A DNA stretch of 48,760 bases from Phytophthora quininea (GCA_011947345.1 JAAVTG010000093.1:1-48760), one strand, 5' to 3'. Counted from the first letter of the stretch, positions 31,394 to 43,356 are shown. Notes: generated by a model from the sequence alone, not told the origin. Program-made: numbers and translations.

Positions 31394-33850
31394 ATGAAGT
31401 GGATAGCATGGATATACTGTGGAGGTGTTGGTGTCGCAGCAATTGCAAATGATCCTGTTACAACAGGTAGCAGTTCACAAGAAGGTTCTACGTCTAAAGA
31501 GGATCTCAGCTTTCCGGTGTCGTTTGCTTCGATTGTGAACCGCTCAGTGGTGCTAGAACATTTCCCTGAGACTCATGATCTTAGGGTACGTAGTGTTGTG
31601 GAAGATGCTGAAGATGAAGGCACAATTGAGAGTTGCAGCGTGACGTCCGAGTCTTGTCAAGTTAGAGGCGGCGACGGTGGTATCGGCAAGGACAATGAAG
31701 CAGAGCGTGAGGATCCTGGGCTCCACCCACCTCCACTGCAACCTACGGATCGATTAGTACGAGTGGATGGCCAAGAGATCTCGGTACTCTCGTTTCAAGA
31801 TGTTATCGACGGTCCTGCTGGTAGTGTAGCAATTCTACCATTATTCAAGCCGGTGGACTCCGTGCACGTTCTTTCAGGTTTCGCACGGGTGGAAATTCTG
31901 TTGCCAACGGAACTTGAGTTTGAGCCTGCAACAGAAGGCCGCAAGGAAGATATTACGAAGTGGATACAAGCGAAAGCTGCCTGGAAGGCCGAACAAGAGG
32001 CTCGTGAACAGGAAATTGCGATTAACAAGGAGCTGCAAGAGCAACTGGAAAGGGAGCGACAAATAGAAGAGGCACGACTCAAGCGCGAGCAAGAGATCAT
32101 GGAAAAGATGGACAAGGAGGAATATGAGCGCACTCGAATGACGCCGCACAATATGGTGTCGGGAAAAAGGAGGGACGGCCTGGAATTTCGCTACGAGGTG
32201 GAGTTTACTACTCAGGGAGCAATTGGGCTGAATTGGGACCTACATGCCAGAGATAAAGCAATTGTTAAACATCTCGACAAAGGTTTACCTGCTGCGAAAC
32301 TTCAAGTTATCGAGTCGCGCGACCAATTAATACGACTGAACGGCGTTGATACCTCGAAAATGGCCCCAGAGGAAGTGGTGGAAGTGTACCTGGGGTCATC
32401 CACACCCAGACGCCTTGTTTTTCTGGTCCAAATGTCTGCTGAAAGAGCGGCAGCTAAAGCTAAAGCTGGTGGCAAGCCTACTCCACAGATCACCATGAAT
32501 TGGACATTGTCCTTCGACTCTCCAGACGTACTTCGCGGATGGGAAGTAAGACTGCACCTCGCAAAATGGAGCGTTGTCCCGGAAAACAATACTGGTAGCG
32601 ATAAGCCTATGAAACTCACCTTTGCGGAACCGATCACTGGTTGTAACCACTTCTCAGCGGCGCCATTGCCACCCAACGATGAGATAGCAGGTGTGGCGTA
32701 CCTTGCCTACCGTGGAGGGTGCTCGTTTATCGACAAGGCGAACACTGCTCGTGCCGCTAACGGTCAAGCACTTCTGGTTGTGAACAATGTCAAAGGGGAC
32801 GGACGATTCCAACCCACGACTTTGGCTGTTGATGAACATGTCGAACTCCCAGTAACTCTGTACGTCTGATCTCTCGCCGGTTGCACAGCGTTGATTGACC
32901 TTTTGCTTCATGTTTGTAGCTTGTCCAAGTTGGATGGAGAGTTGATCATGTCGGTGATGGAGCATAAAGAAGCACGTGCGTTGTTCGGTATCAAGGAAGT
33001 ACCCACAGTTCATTTTCTAATTATCTCGTTAATGTTGCAGTGGTGCGGATATATGAAGAGCGACCTGACCAGGTTCCTGTTCCCCTTGAAGAGCCGAGAC
33101 GTCTCACAAACCAAGAACTGACGATTGCAACGGTATACACTTTACTACGGCTCTGGTTGACAACACTGGTCAGCTAACATTTTCATCGCGCAGAACGTGA
33201 AGAAATCGGGTCGAAAATTGACGTTTTGGTATATCAACGCATCGAGCACGGAGAACTCTGGCGGTTCCTCATCATCTGCGACGTACGAATTCCAAGTACT
33301 CCCTGCCCTCTTCGGCGGGAAAATCCCAACGATGCCGTTCCGTGTTGTCGCGGCGTATCCTCAGGAAACTGCATGCCACCCCAAAGGCCTAGGTATTCTC
33401 GGTACCCGAGCAGTTGTCCTTGTCAAGCGCGGCGGATGCTCCTTTGGTATGAAGATGAGGTACTGTAGTATCAGCTACTTTCAAAACCCGAAGACTCACC
33501 TTTGATTTTTGTGTAGAACGGTGCAAGACGTAGGCGCCGCAGGAATGCTGGTGATCAACAGTGATGACTCTCTTATTCCGCTAATGACCGACCCAAGAGA
33601 ACTAGAAGGCCTCAAGATTTGGGGTGCCAGGTATGAACCGCAAACTCGGTGCAAACTCGAGGGAAATACTCACCGTGTTTTGTGTTTGTTTTATTGTTGT
33701 GGTTGCTACTCTGTTTGTATTTCATCTTGCAGCATCGGCTCGCAAAATGGCACCAAGATCCTAGAGGTTCTAGCCAAGAGCAAGAATCTGCCGTCGCTCG
33801 TCAAGATAAATGCTCGCGAAGATGGCGCCAATGCTGCCACCGCAAACTAG
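31394..33850 (+). CDS. Secreted/lumenal protein with PDZ and two PA domains
   Basis: Six exons: 31394-32869, 32920-32998, 33041-33132, 33194-33459, 33517-33630, 33735-33850. The ATG at 31394 opens a short hydrophobic leader, MKWIAWIYCGGVGVAAIA. A first PDZ-like half (TDRLVRVDGQEISVLSFQDV) is followed by an acidic/basic coiled coil (WKAEQEAREQEIAINKELQE...). Then a fuller PDZ domain: TTQGAIGLNWDLHARDK, VKHLDKGLPAAKLQVI, DQLIRLNGVDTSKMAPEEVV. Two protease-associated (PA) domains follow: GVAYLAYRGGCSFIDKANTA with ALLVVNN in exon 1, and TRAVVLVKRGGCSF with GAAGMLVINSDDS in exons 4-5. No catalytic protease domain is present, so it may be a cargo or substrate receptor; that is inference. One G may be missing at the exon 2 donor (GAA-G|GTACCC) to keep phase. 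Confidence 0.75.
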
Positions 33851-33861
33851 TCTGTGGACAG

Positions 33862-35170
33862 TTAGTTGATGATTCCACGCGCTTTGCCGCACTCGATGAA
33901 AGCGTCCACAGCCTTGTCGACATCCTCGATGCTGTGAGCAGCAGAAAGCTGCACGCGGATACGGGCCTGGCCCTTGGGCACGACCGGATAGCTGAAGCCA
34001 ATGACGTAAATGCCGCGCTTGAGCATGTCATCAGCCAACTCGGACGCAAGACGCGCATCGCCGAGCATCACGGGAGCAATCGGGTGGTCACTAGAAACAA
34101 AGACCGCCGGGATAAGTGTTAATCACCAACACAAAATCATTATGGAAAGCACATGACAACAACGTACCGAGATCCCTTGAGCGTGAAACCCGCAGCAGTC
34201 ATGCGGTCGCGGAAGTGGTGCGTGTTGGCGCGGATCTTGTCGACAAACTCCGAGGACTCGGTGAGCATTTCGAAGACCTTAAGCGAAGCGCCAACCACCG
34301 ACGGGCCCAGCGAGTTGGAAAACAAGTACGGCCGCGAGCGCTGACGGAGAAGGTCAACCACTTCCTTACGACCAGTGGTGTATCCGCCGGTGCTTCCTCC
34401 CAGAGCCTTGCCAAGTGTCGAGTTAATGACATCCACCTTGCCGCGAATGCCGCAGTACTCGTCACTGCCACGCCCAGTCGGGCCGAAGAAGCCCGTGGCA
34501 TGGCACTCGTCAATGAACAACTGGGCGTCGTACTTCTCCGCCAGCGCCGCGATATCCTGCAGCGGAGCCACATCTCCGTCCATGCTGAAGACGCCGTCGG
34601 TGGCAATCAGCCGCGTGCGGCAGTGCTGCGTGTCCTTTAGCTTCTGCTCCAGGTCCTTCATGTCCATATGCTTGAAGCGGTGGCGCTCGGCCTTGCAGAG
34701 CCGGATGCCGTCGATGATGCTGGCGTGGTTCAGCTCGTCCGTGAGGATGGCGTCCTCGGCGTTGAGACAGGCCTCGAACAGTCCGGCGTTGGCGTCGAAG
34801 CAGGACGGGTACAGGATGGTGTCCTCGGTGCCGTGGAAGTCCGAGATGGCCTGCTCCAGCTGCTTGTGAATGTCCTGCGTACCGCAGATGAAGCGCACGG
34901 AACTGAGGCCGAAGCCGCGCTCCTTGAGCGTCGAGGCGGCCGCCTGCTCTACGGCCGGGTGGTTGCTCAGGCCCAGATAATTGTTGGCGCAGAAGTTGAG
35001 CACCTGGTCGCCGTTGACCGAGATCTCGGCGCCCTGGGGGACGCGATCACGCGCTCGTGCTTGTACGTGCCGGCGGCTTCGATGGCCTGCAGCTCATCCC
35101 GGAGACGGTCCACGAAGCGGTTGCGCGATGACGAGAAGCGCCGCAGGGAGAGGAAGCGTGACGGCAGCAT
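33862..35170 (-). CDS. GCAT: Glycine C-acetyltransferase (2-amino-3-ketobutyrate CoA ligase), mitochondrial
   Basis: PLP enzyme that cleaves 2-amino-3-ketobutyrate with CoA to glycine and acetyl-CoA, the second step of threonine breakdown. Exons 35170-34168 and 34090-33862 (phase 2, 77-nt intron); about 410 aa. The N-terminus [20 protein letters not shown] is basic, Ser-rich and lacks acids: a mitochondrial presequence. Motifs: [65 protein letters not shown], and the PLP Lys in [14 protein letters not shown]. One C is missing from the run at 35036-35040 ([15 protein letters not shown]), which breaks the literal frame. Restoring it yields 411 codons including the stop. Divergent from HEATR3, 207 bp between starts; convergent with the PA-domain gene, 11 bp between stops. 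Confidence 0.93.
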
Positions 35171-35377
35171 GGCGGCAAGTGTAGCAATGTGGCCTCTCAA
35201 TGCGTGTGGACGTTTGGACGCCACGTCTTGGCATCCAAGCGGCAAATCCCCATCCCCGCAACTTCAACTCTTGTATAAGTAAATATTGTCAACTTTATCG
35301 AGCAACTTTGACACGTACTTTTGGTTGGCCAGCAAGTGCGTAGCCATTTCCGGCATTGACACACATTGGTAGTCGTC

Positions 35378-37339
35378 ATGGGCAAGGCCAAGAAGCTGCG
35401 CAGCATCAGCCACAAGCGGCAGCCGCCTAGCGGCGGACCGTCCATCGCGGAGATCGAGGACCTCCAGGGCCTGGACTTGACCAGCATGGCGGCAGATGAA
35501 GCCAACTTGTTCAAGGGACTCGTAGACCTGCAGGGATCCATCCGCGAGGCCACGTGCGTGGCGCTGGCCTCCATGTTCGGCGACTCGGAGAGCGGCGAGA
35601 GCGAGGCCAAGAGTCGCCGCAAGCTGCAGCGCATGGTGGACGGCGGTCTGCTGCGCAAACTCATCCCACGCGTCGTGGACCCGCTGCCGATGGTGCGACT
35701 GCACGCACTGGGCGCTCTGCGCAACATGAGCGTGACTGGCGGACTGGAGCTCTGCGAGCTGCTGACGACGCAGAACGTGGTCACTCCACTGGTCAAAATC
35801 ATCTCGGAGAACGCCACAGAGCAGGTGTTGAGCGGAGGAGCCGACGTTAGAGGCGTGCAGTTGCTGGAGCAAGCGGTGGCGCTGCTGAGCAACCTCTGTG
35901 AGAGCTGCCAGGCGGCAATTAATGAGCTGACGCAGGGACAATTGCTGCCGCCGATTTTAAGATCGCAGCGCAGGCTCGAAGCCACACGGCGCTGCATTTA
36001 GAGACGCTCAAGCTGTTGATGCTGGTCACGGAAGGAAATGAACGACTGAACGAGATGATTGGAGCTAGCAACGAGTATCAGCAGGTGATCGGGACGCTGA
36101 TTCAGGCGCCGGCAGACCAACTGTCGCTGCCGGTGAGACTGCACGCAGTTGGCATTGCCATGAACATGCAGGCAATTGTGCAGGTGGAGGACAACGTGGC
36201 ACGTATGGTGCCGGTGCTGGAAGCTGCGCTGGCCTACGATGCGGTCAGTGTGGTGCAAATGGCGCAGCAGGCCTCGGACAACTTTGATCTCTCGCAGAAG
36301 TCTCTGCTCGAGGACGAAAACGTCGACGACGATGCGCTAACGGCTGAGGAAGAGCAGAAGATTACTGCTGCTCAGCTCAAGTTCCGTACGTGGCGCGATA
36401 GTGTCCACACGCTGGCGTTGGCTCTTGAGCTGGTTGCTCAACTCGCTGCGTCCAGAGATGAAGACGACGATGAAGAGGAATGGGCCAGCGATGACGAAGA
36501 CGCGATGGAGGAGTACGCTGCATCCCACATGGATGCAGCGGGTGGTGTCGGCAGCAGCCCGGTAACGAAGGCGCTGGATTCCAGCCGCGTTTTCCCGATG
36601 TGTGTGACGATCTTGCAAGGACTCGTGTCCGTCCCACAGCTTCCTGCCAAGGCGATTGCTGCGGACTTTGAGAAGATGCGTATTCGAGTGTGCAATGCAA
36701 TCAACAACTTGTTGCAGGGCGTGTCTTGGGAGAAGCTTGCCGGCGATGTGGTGCCTCAAGTGTTCCGCAACTTGTCTGCACTGTATGGCAGTCTTCAGCG
36801 TGAGACTGCTACTATCACAACTGCTCCCACGGATTTCTCACTGGAGAGCAGTGCGGCGAATGACCTCGAGGCTGCAGTGACGACCGCGATGGCTTCTGCT
36901 CTTCGCCGTAGCACTGCCGAAAACCGTCCGCTTCCAGTCACCGCAGAGGACGCTCAACTCATCTTGACGTGTGCAGCTCAAGGCCGCTCAGTTGAGACTC
37001 GTGTGAACACTGTCGGTATGATTGGCTGCGTGGGCAAACGCTGCACTAGCGAAGCAGAAAAGATGCCGTTGGACGTTGCCTAGGAGCACGCCTGGACGAC
37101 CCCAGCTTGGAAGTCGTGGCTGAAACACTAAACGCCATGTTCGACGTGTACGGCGATGAAGACTTCGACGACACTTTCCGCGCATTGAACCTGTTGGCTG
37201 CGCTGGAGCGTACATCAAGTGCACTAAAAAGCAAGCTCAAGGCGGAGCAGAAACAGTTAGATCGCGCCCTCGTGGCGCACGTGAAGAGACGCGGCTGAAC
37301 CTGGTGCGCTTCATCAAGTACAAGAAGAAGCACCTGTAA
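35378..37339 (+). CDS. HEATR3: HEATR3/Syo1-type ARM/HEAT repeat protein (5S RNP import chaperone)
   Basis: Syo1/HEATR3 co-imports ribosomal proteins L5 and L11 for 5S RNP assembly. Intronless, about 654 aa after correction. The N-terminus MGKAKKLRSISHKRQPPSG resembles the family's basic start. Armadillo/HEAT units follow: LVDLQGSIREATCVALASM, LIPRVVDPLPMVRLHALGAL, LLSNLCESCQAAINEL. The acidic loop DEDDDEEEWASDDEDAMEEY sits where HEATR3 has its acidic insert. The C-terminal LDDPSLEVVAETLNAMFDVY and RLNLVRFIKYKKKHL also match the family. Three one-base losses: T at 35955-35958 (PPIFKIAAQARSHTALHLET), A at 37058-37061 (EAEKDAVGRCLGARLDDP) and G at about 37286 (VKETRLNLV). With these restored the length is 655 codons including the stop. 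Confidence 0.88.
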
Positions 37340-37422
37340 CAATCTCACCCGTAAGCTTTGCCCGTCTCTAGTAAGCCTTTCGATCCTCGTTAGATGCCAA
37401 ACACACTAACAGTTCGTCTTGC

Positions 37423-37833
37423 TCAGTAGTTCGGATCCGTGGAGTCGTAGAGTTGAGTTCGCGAGCATCGGTAGCCGAGTCGGATGATTCTTTGCGCTGC
37501 TCGCCCACTGGAATAGTCTTTGGGCGGCTGGACTCGCCAGTACGTGACGCCCGGCTGCATTGGGCCGTCCAAGTACCAGCGGATGCCGGTCTGCGCAAAA
37601 ACGTCATCCAGACAGCTCGGCACGACGTACTTTTGCTTCTGGCCTTGACTGGAAGACGTGGTGGTCTTGACGACTGCAGAGGATGCCAGCGTTGTGTTGC
37701 AGACGCATTCGATCACGCTCGGATACGTCACGGTCGACGTTGTAGTGGTCGTGGTCGATGTTGAAGTGTCTGCCGACGAAAGTCTCACCAAGACTACGAT
37801 GATCAGCAAGGTGATGGATATCTTGTCCCGCAT
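37423..37833 (-). CDS. Small secreted cysteine-containing protein
   Basis: ATG at 37833; 136 aa. Signal peptide RDKISITLLIIVVLVRLSSA, then a Thr/Ser-rich linker (DTSTSTTTTTTSTVTYP) likely to be O-glycosylated, and a short domain with four Cys: ECVCNTTLASS, PSCLDDVFAQTGIRWYLDGP and GYRCSRTQLYD. Family not recognised. It could be an extracellular or cell-wall protein; I see no RxLR or LxLFLAK effector motif. It is divergent from CFAP161 (92 bp between starts) and convergent with HEATR3. Confidence 0.6.
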   Translation of the reverse strand: MRDKISITLLIIVVLVRLSSADTSTSTTTTTTSTVTYPSVIECVCNTTLASSAVVKTTTSSSQGQKQKYVVPSCLDDVFAQTGIRWYLDGPMQPGVTYWRVQPPKDYSSGRAAQRIIRLGYRCSRTQLYDSTDPNY

Positions 37834-37925
37834 GTCGAGATCGCTTTGGAGAGTCACGACTGCTGGATGGTAACGAACGGCGGGTGGCGATCAGTCGTGA
37901 ACTTTCATCCTGGAGAAATTTGCCC

Positions 37926-39520
37926 ATGCAATTCACCCCGCAACAACTCGTCGGCGCTGGGCGCTATGCGCCGAGCACGCGCATCGGCAATTGGAATGAA
38001 GATTTGATGTTGGAAGAGGCGAGGATGAAGGAGTTCGTGCTGCGGAAAGCTCAGGGGTCTCTGTTGGCCACGCACACACTGAAAGCAGCGTTCCTGAACC
38101 AAAAGGCTCCTCGCTCTTTCGATCCGGACGGAGCTTTGCGCTTTAACCAGGCGGTGTCGTTGGGCCATCTCGATTCCGATGCTCTGCTAGCGTGCAACAT
38201 CTTTGAGGAGACTCCGTCCATCGGATCCGACGAGTTTCTTGTCACTGTTGTCGCCTCCAACTCGTCAGTCTCAAGAAACACGTTTCGTTTGGTGTCGCCT
38301 CAAGCCTGGAAGACTGCGCTAGCGAAAGGCGACGGGCTCAGCTTTGACGCTCCTGGAGCTCCACTGCGTTACGATGAACCATTCCTGATAATGTGCAACG
38401 AGGCGCTTCTAGCCGACGATCAGAGCGTGCTTCTTAAACCGCCCCTATTTCTCAAGTCGGGACTCAAAACTGAGCGGTCGATGAGTCCGATCACGTACAA
38501 CCAACGCGTTTGGGCCAGCGCTGAGGTGGACAGCAGTGCGCTTTGGATATGCGCGAAGGCCGACCTCTTTGGCACGGAGAAATTGCTGGCTGGCGGCCAC
38601 CAAATCGTTGCTGGAGACCGGATCGCGCTCGTGCACAAGATGACTGGACAGGCGTTATCTGCCGAGAGCGGCACCAAACAACCGACCGATTTTGGCGTAG
38701 AGCTCGAGGTTTGCACTCAGACGGCTCGAGGAACAGGAAAACGCCACCATCTAGCTGGTGAGACCGAAGGCACGCGTACGCCCGATACTGAAGGTCACGT
38801 CAATTTGGGACCCAATACGTGGACATTTGTACTCGCGCGGTCAGCACACGAAGCCCAGGACGATCGCACACTACCGCAGTTTGCGAGTCCTGCGGCCGTG
38901 ATCGACGTGCTTCAGCGTTGTCTTGCTGCCGACAGTTTATACACGTTCCGGAGCTTTATAGCAGCGCTTACTCGCGCCGACACGAAAGGAACGGGCCATC
39001 TCAATCATGAAGAGGCCAAGTGGGTCGTCCGTCAGCAGCACAGCGGACTTCCGCTGCGTGACGAGCATCTGGATGTGCTATTTGACAGCTTTGACAAGCG
39101 GAAAGTGGGGTTGTTCCCACTGGATGATCTGCTTAAGGCGTTGCGCGTACCGGTCCCCAACGCTCGTCGAGCACTCATGGAGACAACTTACAATCGTCTG
39201 AAAGAGCAATCAGGTGGAAAAATTACACTTGAAGCGATCTGTGCAGCCTATGATCCATCGATCGATTCGCGGGTCGGAGCCCAACAAATATCGCCGAGTG
39301 ACGCAGCAATTGCATACCGCAAGCTGTGGCCGGTTCAGGTTCGTCGCTTTCGCTGTTTTTTGCTTTCATTCGTCATGACATGCTTTTGCTAATCGAACGT
39401 CTACAGAATTTGACAGCGGAAGTCTCTTGTCGCGACTTTATTGAGGTGTACTCGGACATCTCCGTGGTGGTGGCCCACGACGCACACTTTGAGCAGCTTC
39501 TTGCCGAGAGTTGGAAGTAA
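37926..39520 (+). CDS. CFAP161: CFAP161-like ciliary protein with C-terminal EF-hand region
   Basis: CFAP161 is a microtubule-inner/axonemal protein of motile cilia. Exons 37926-39338 and 39407-39520, 508 aa, frame intact. ATG at 37926 (MQFTPQQLVGAGRYAPSTRI); the open frame upstream starts only with GTG. The N-terminal half carries the CFAP161 pattern: RIGNWNEDLMLEEARMKEF, LRFNQAVSLGH, VSRNTFRLVS, LRYDEPFLIMCN and WASAEVDSSALWIC, then VAGDRIALVHKMTGQALSAE. From about residue 320 a second part follows with EF-hand-like pairs: FIAALTRADTKGTGHLNHEE, then LFDSFDKRKVGLFPLDDLLK, reminiscent of calcyphosine/EFCAB proteins. To my knowledge animal CFAP161 (about 300 aa) lacks this tail, so this looks like a fusion. 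It fits an organism with flagellate zoospores. Confidence 0.75.
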
Positions 39521-39561
39521 GGAGACATCTCCAAAGCAGCTGAATAATGAATGAATTTGCA

Positions 39562-41580
39562 TTACCACGAACACTTGTGTGGCGCACTTTTTGCGTTCGC
39601 CTCGATTTTCTTCAGTAGAGCCATTGTTGCATCACATTTGCGCTGCATTTCATCCGCCCAAGCCGTGGTCACCCCTCCGGGAAGTGTGTTTAGTTGGTTC
39701 ACGGCAGTTGGAGCAGCAATTGCAGTAGATTTCTGGTCGACGGTGTTTGAATCGGATTTGGGTTTTTCCAGCGGAATTCGTCTCGCATCAGCAACACCAT
39801 TCTGGGCGAGCAATGGGTGGCTGTTGGAAGCGATAGCGAAACTTGAAGTTCGTCGATTCGCTTGCTGTCTCCGTTGCTCAAGCATCCGGATTCGGCGATA
39901 ATACATCTTTTCAGACGGATCATGTCGATGAACGTGGCTCCTAGCGCTGCCGTGATGACCTCCACGTGCTTCGAGAACGCGTTCAACGGGTCTCCGTCCG
40001 TGTTGTATTTCATGATTTCCTTGAGACTCGACTGGAATCGAGAGACGTACAATTTCTTCTTGACTTCGTTTGGCAGACGCTGTACGGAAACAACACTGTT
40101 AGTTCGAAGGTCATCACGCGCACGGCAAGACGCCAACGTACCGCTGACAAAGGTCGATAGAGGATGTTGGATCTCTGCTGTTGATGCCAAATTGATGAAT
40201 ATTTGTACGACTTGTTGTAGCGAAAAGTAGCTTGCACCGCCAGCACTGCGCTGACGTCCTTCTTCTTGTGCAGCTCCATTCGATACAGGAACGCGTGCAC
40301 TCGCCCCTCCATCGTAGAGAAGGTAAACTTCTTGATGATGAGCGAGAAAATACAGCATCCAACCATATTGCGATACAAGCAGTGATAGCAATCACAGCTC
40401 GGCCTCGTGAGGTTCTTGGGAGACATCTCCGTATCTAACAAATTAATCTTGTTCGTAAGTACGAATACCAATACTCACCACACGACACCACTCACCCGAT
40501 CGATAAAAACGTCATGAACACCATCCAGATAGCGTCAGCTACATGCAGCTCGTAACAAACAGCATCTCCACTCTGCAACACAGCGTCGTTTTGTTCCCAT
40601 GAGCAATCCCCCAAAATTGTTTCCAGCACCAGCAAAAGATAAGCTGCAATCGCCCCCAGCGCCGTGAAGAAAATTGCAACTTTGCTGTGTGGCGTATCAT
40701 CCAGCACTTTCTTGAGCACGAATTGTCGATAGCTAAATTCTGGGCGTACAGTAGTCTAGCAGGTAAGCAACTACTGTTATCCTAGCAAAAAGACATGCAT
40801 ACATACCGAGGTTCCCGCTAAAGCTGGCCACCTTTTCTTTCTGCCGGATCGGATAAGGATAGTAGAGTAGTTGCCCCCAGCTTGTCGTTCGGATGAGTAC
40901 CGAGACGCTCAGAATCACGAAAATATTGCCGTGATCTCCAGGGAGAAAATATTCTAGACCAGGATACGGGAATACGACGGTGTAGATCAACTCCAAGACA
41001 TACTGCAGAAAACGTGTCTGCAGACAATACGCGTCAACGAATGATAAAACAAACGCTCGACAACTTGGTCATTTACTCACCATTTTAAACCAAGGCAGAT
41101 CTTTTTCGCGTGGAAGCTTCATTTTCCACAGTTGGTGAATGCGAACGGCTAACCGCACTAATGCAAGAACCGCGATTGCCACTCGTGTCACGTTTGCAAC
41201 AGCAAATGATCCATCCGATAAGTTTTTAATGCAGTTGGGGAGCGCAGCACATGCACGGTTCTCTCGCTAAAAAATAAACAAAAATTAGCTTTGCTAGAAG
41301 TTCATTCCCTCATCCAAGCACGCACCCAGTGTGGAGATCGGTACGACAATTGCAACTGCGCTAACGACAAGATCATGATTGTGAACTCGAGCACTGCCAC
41401 CTCGATGTCCGAATTGAAGACGATCCGCTTTTGGTAGCTGCTGACAAGAGCAGTGCGCTGGAAAAACAAGGTCCAGCCTCTCTTGCCCTTCGAAAGCTTG
41501 CGAGCCCCACGACCTTCGCTGTCTTCAGGGTCTCGAATCCGTAGCGTTCGCTCCGAGAAGGACCGAACGATCCCGTTCAT
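39562..41580 (-). CDS. Small-conductance Ca2+-activated (SK-like) potassium channel
   Basis: Six exons on the minus strand: 41580-41326, 41266-41081, 41017-40807, 40755-40496, 40434-40142, 40079-39562. Membrane helices S1-S4 come from VAVLEFTIMILSLAQLQLSY, FAVANVTRVAIAVLALVRLA and IFVILSVSVLIRTTS; S5 is FFTALGAIAAYLLLVLETIL. The pore helix and filter are WMVFMTFLSIG joined across the intron to YGDV. After S6 (AVIAITACIA...VGCCIFSLII) comes a calmodulin-binding type helix, KFTFSTMEGRVHAFLYRMEL then SAVLAVQATFRYNKSYKY, as in SK channels. Two bases are missing in exon 5 (VSP-RTSRGRAV and IA-NMVGCC) and one in exon 6 (KR-MYYRRIRMLEQRRQQ). The phase at the exon 3/4 junction is not resolved. Gating by Ca-calmodulin is inferred from family knowledge. 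Confidence 0.75.
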
Positions 41581-41869
41581 CGTCGATCTTCTTTTGTAGG
41601 TTTCACGTGGCTAATTTCAGGTTTGTTTAGTGGTCTTCACATTTTTTTTCTGTGTCTCCTTCGGCTTGATACGACGAGTGTAAGAGATCAACACCTGGAT
41701 GTAGTTCTCTCAAACTTTACTCAAAAACGCATGGGTGTAGCAGATGCAACAAGTTGCCTTTTGCTGTTTGTAGTCCTGCACCACTGGAAATCACTACATT
41801 TCTAGCCAATCACAGTCTCTCACGTGGCTTAGGTATCTTCGAGGGCTTCATTACCGGATTTGACCAACT
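41581..41869. promoter_or_regulatory. Divergent promoter region (K+ channel / PDI)
   Basis: 289 bp. It contains AGCCAATCACA at 41804-41814, 56 bp before the PDI start, the same 11-mer as upstream of dynactin p27 and the second enolase. No ORF supported. Confidence 0.5.
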
Positions 41870-43194
41870 ATGAGAGGAGTGGCGCTGCTGTTGCTGGCGC
41901 TGGCGAGCGTGCTGGCCGCGGCGCGGGCGACATGTTCGCTGCGGATGACGACGTGGTGCAGCTGGACCCCGAGAGCTTCAAGGAGCTGGTGGAGACGGAC
42001 AGCAGCGTCTGGATGATCGAGTTCTACGCGCCGTGGTGCGGCCACTGCCGCGAGCTGGCGCCCGAGTACAAGAAGGCGGCCAAGGCGCTGGGCGGCGTGG
42101 TGAAGGTTGGCGCCATCGACTGCCAGGAGCACGAGGAATTCATCAACAAGTTCCAGGTGCGCGGCTTCCCCACCGTCAAATTCTTTGGAGACAACAAGGG
42201 TCGCCCCTCGACTTTCGACGGCGACCGCACGGCCAAGGGACTTGTGGACGGAGCCATGTCGGCTACCAGGAAATTCGTCAAGGCCCGTCTCGGAGAGAAG
42301 AAGAAGAAACCCAAATCTAACAAGAAGGCGGCTCCGTCCAGCATCAGCGACGTCATCACATTGACCGACGACACTTTCGACGACCACGTGCTGAACAGCG
42401 GCGAGGTCTGGATGGTGGAGTTCTATGCGCCGTGGTGCGGACACTGCAAAGCTCTGGCGCCCGAGTGGGAGAAGGCTGCTAGCGAGCTCAATGGCTACGT
42501 CAAGATGGCTGCGATCGACGCCACTGCTAATGAGAAGAAGGCTGCCGAGTACGGTATTCAAGGCTTCCCGACGATTAAGGTGTTTGGCCCCAAGTCAAAG
42601 GGTGCAGTCGACGCTTCCGAGTACCAGGGTGAGCGAGAGGCGGATGCCATCACGCAGTACGGCATGTTGGCGGCAGAAGCGCTGGGCGGCGGTCCGAAGA
42701 TCCAGGAGCTGACCTCTGGAGACGAACTTAAGAACTTTTGCGCGGGCAAATCGAGCTGCGTCATTAGTGTGCTGCCGCACATCTCGGAAGGCGGCAAGAG
42801 CGGCCGCGAGGGATACATTGCCACACTCGAGGAGGCGGCCAAGGCCGTGCGCGGCAAGCCGTTCAAGTTCGGCTGGATGCAGGGCGGCGACCAGCTCACT
42901 TTTGAGAACCAGTTCGAACTGACGTTTGGATATCCGTCGATCGTGGCGATCAACTTGGAACGCAAGCGCTATGTGGTGCAGCGCGGCGCGTTCACTTCGG
43001 AAGCGATCGCTGAGTTTTTGCTGGGCGTGCTTGAGGGCCGGGAGTCGACGGTTGGTTTCGATGAGCTGCCGGCTATGGAGTCGGTGAAGCCGTGGGACGG
43101 CAAGGACGTGCAGCTGGACGAGATCGAGGAAGATGACGAGGACGACGACATCATGAACGAGATCCTTGGTGGCGCCGAGAAGGATGAGCTGTAA
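41870..43194 (+). CDS. Protein disulfide isomerase, PDIA6/P5 type, ER-retained
   Basis: ER oxidoreductase with two N-terminal thioredoxin domains, each with a full CGHC site: FYAPWCGHCRELAPEYKKAA (about residues 50-70) and FYAPWCGHCKALAPEWEKAA (about 185-205). An inactive b-type domain follows (CVISVLPHIS...FKFGWMQGGDQLTFENQFEL), and the acidic tail ends KDEL, the retrieval signal. This a-a-b layout is PDIA6. Start ATG at 41870, signal peptide MRGVALLLLALASVLAAARA. One G is missing just after it (CGG GCG GAC ATG TTC expected near 41927), so the open frame appears to start without a signal. Restored length is 441 aa. No introns. It lies convergent with the FKBP gene. Confidence 0.93.
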
Positions 43195-43356
43195 CTCGAG
43201 CTGCAGTAGACAATCGTAGCGAGATACACACCATTTCATACAACTTCTTTGTTGCTACGAGCACATTTCGAACAACCAGCTCTTGCTGGTACATGCGTGT
43301 TTGTTCTTACTTGAGGCGAGACGCAAGAATGCTTTCCCGCAACACGATGAACGACT

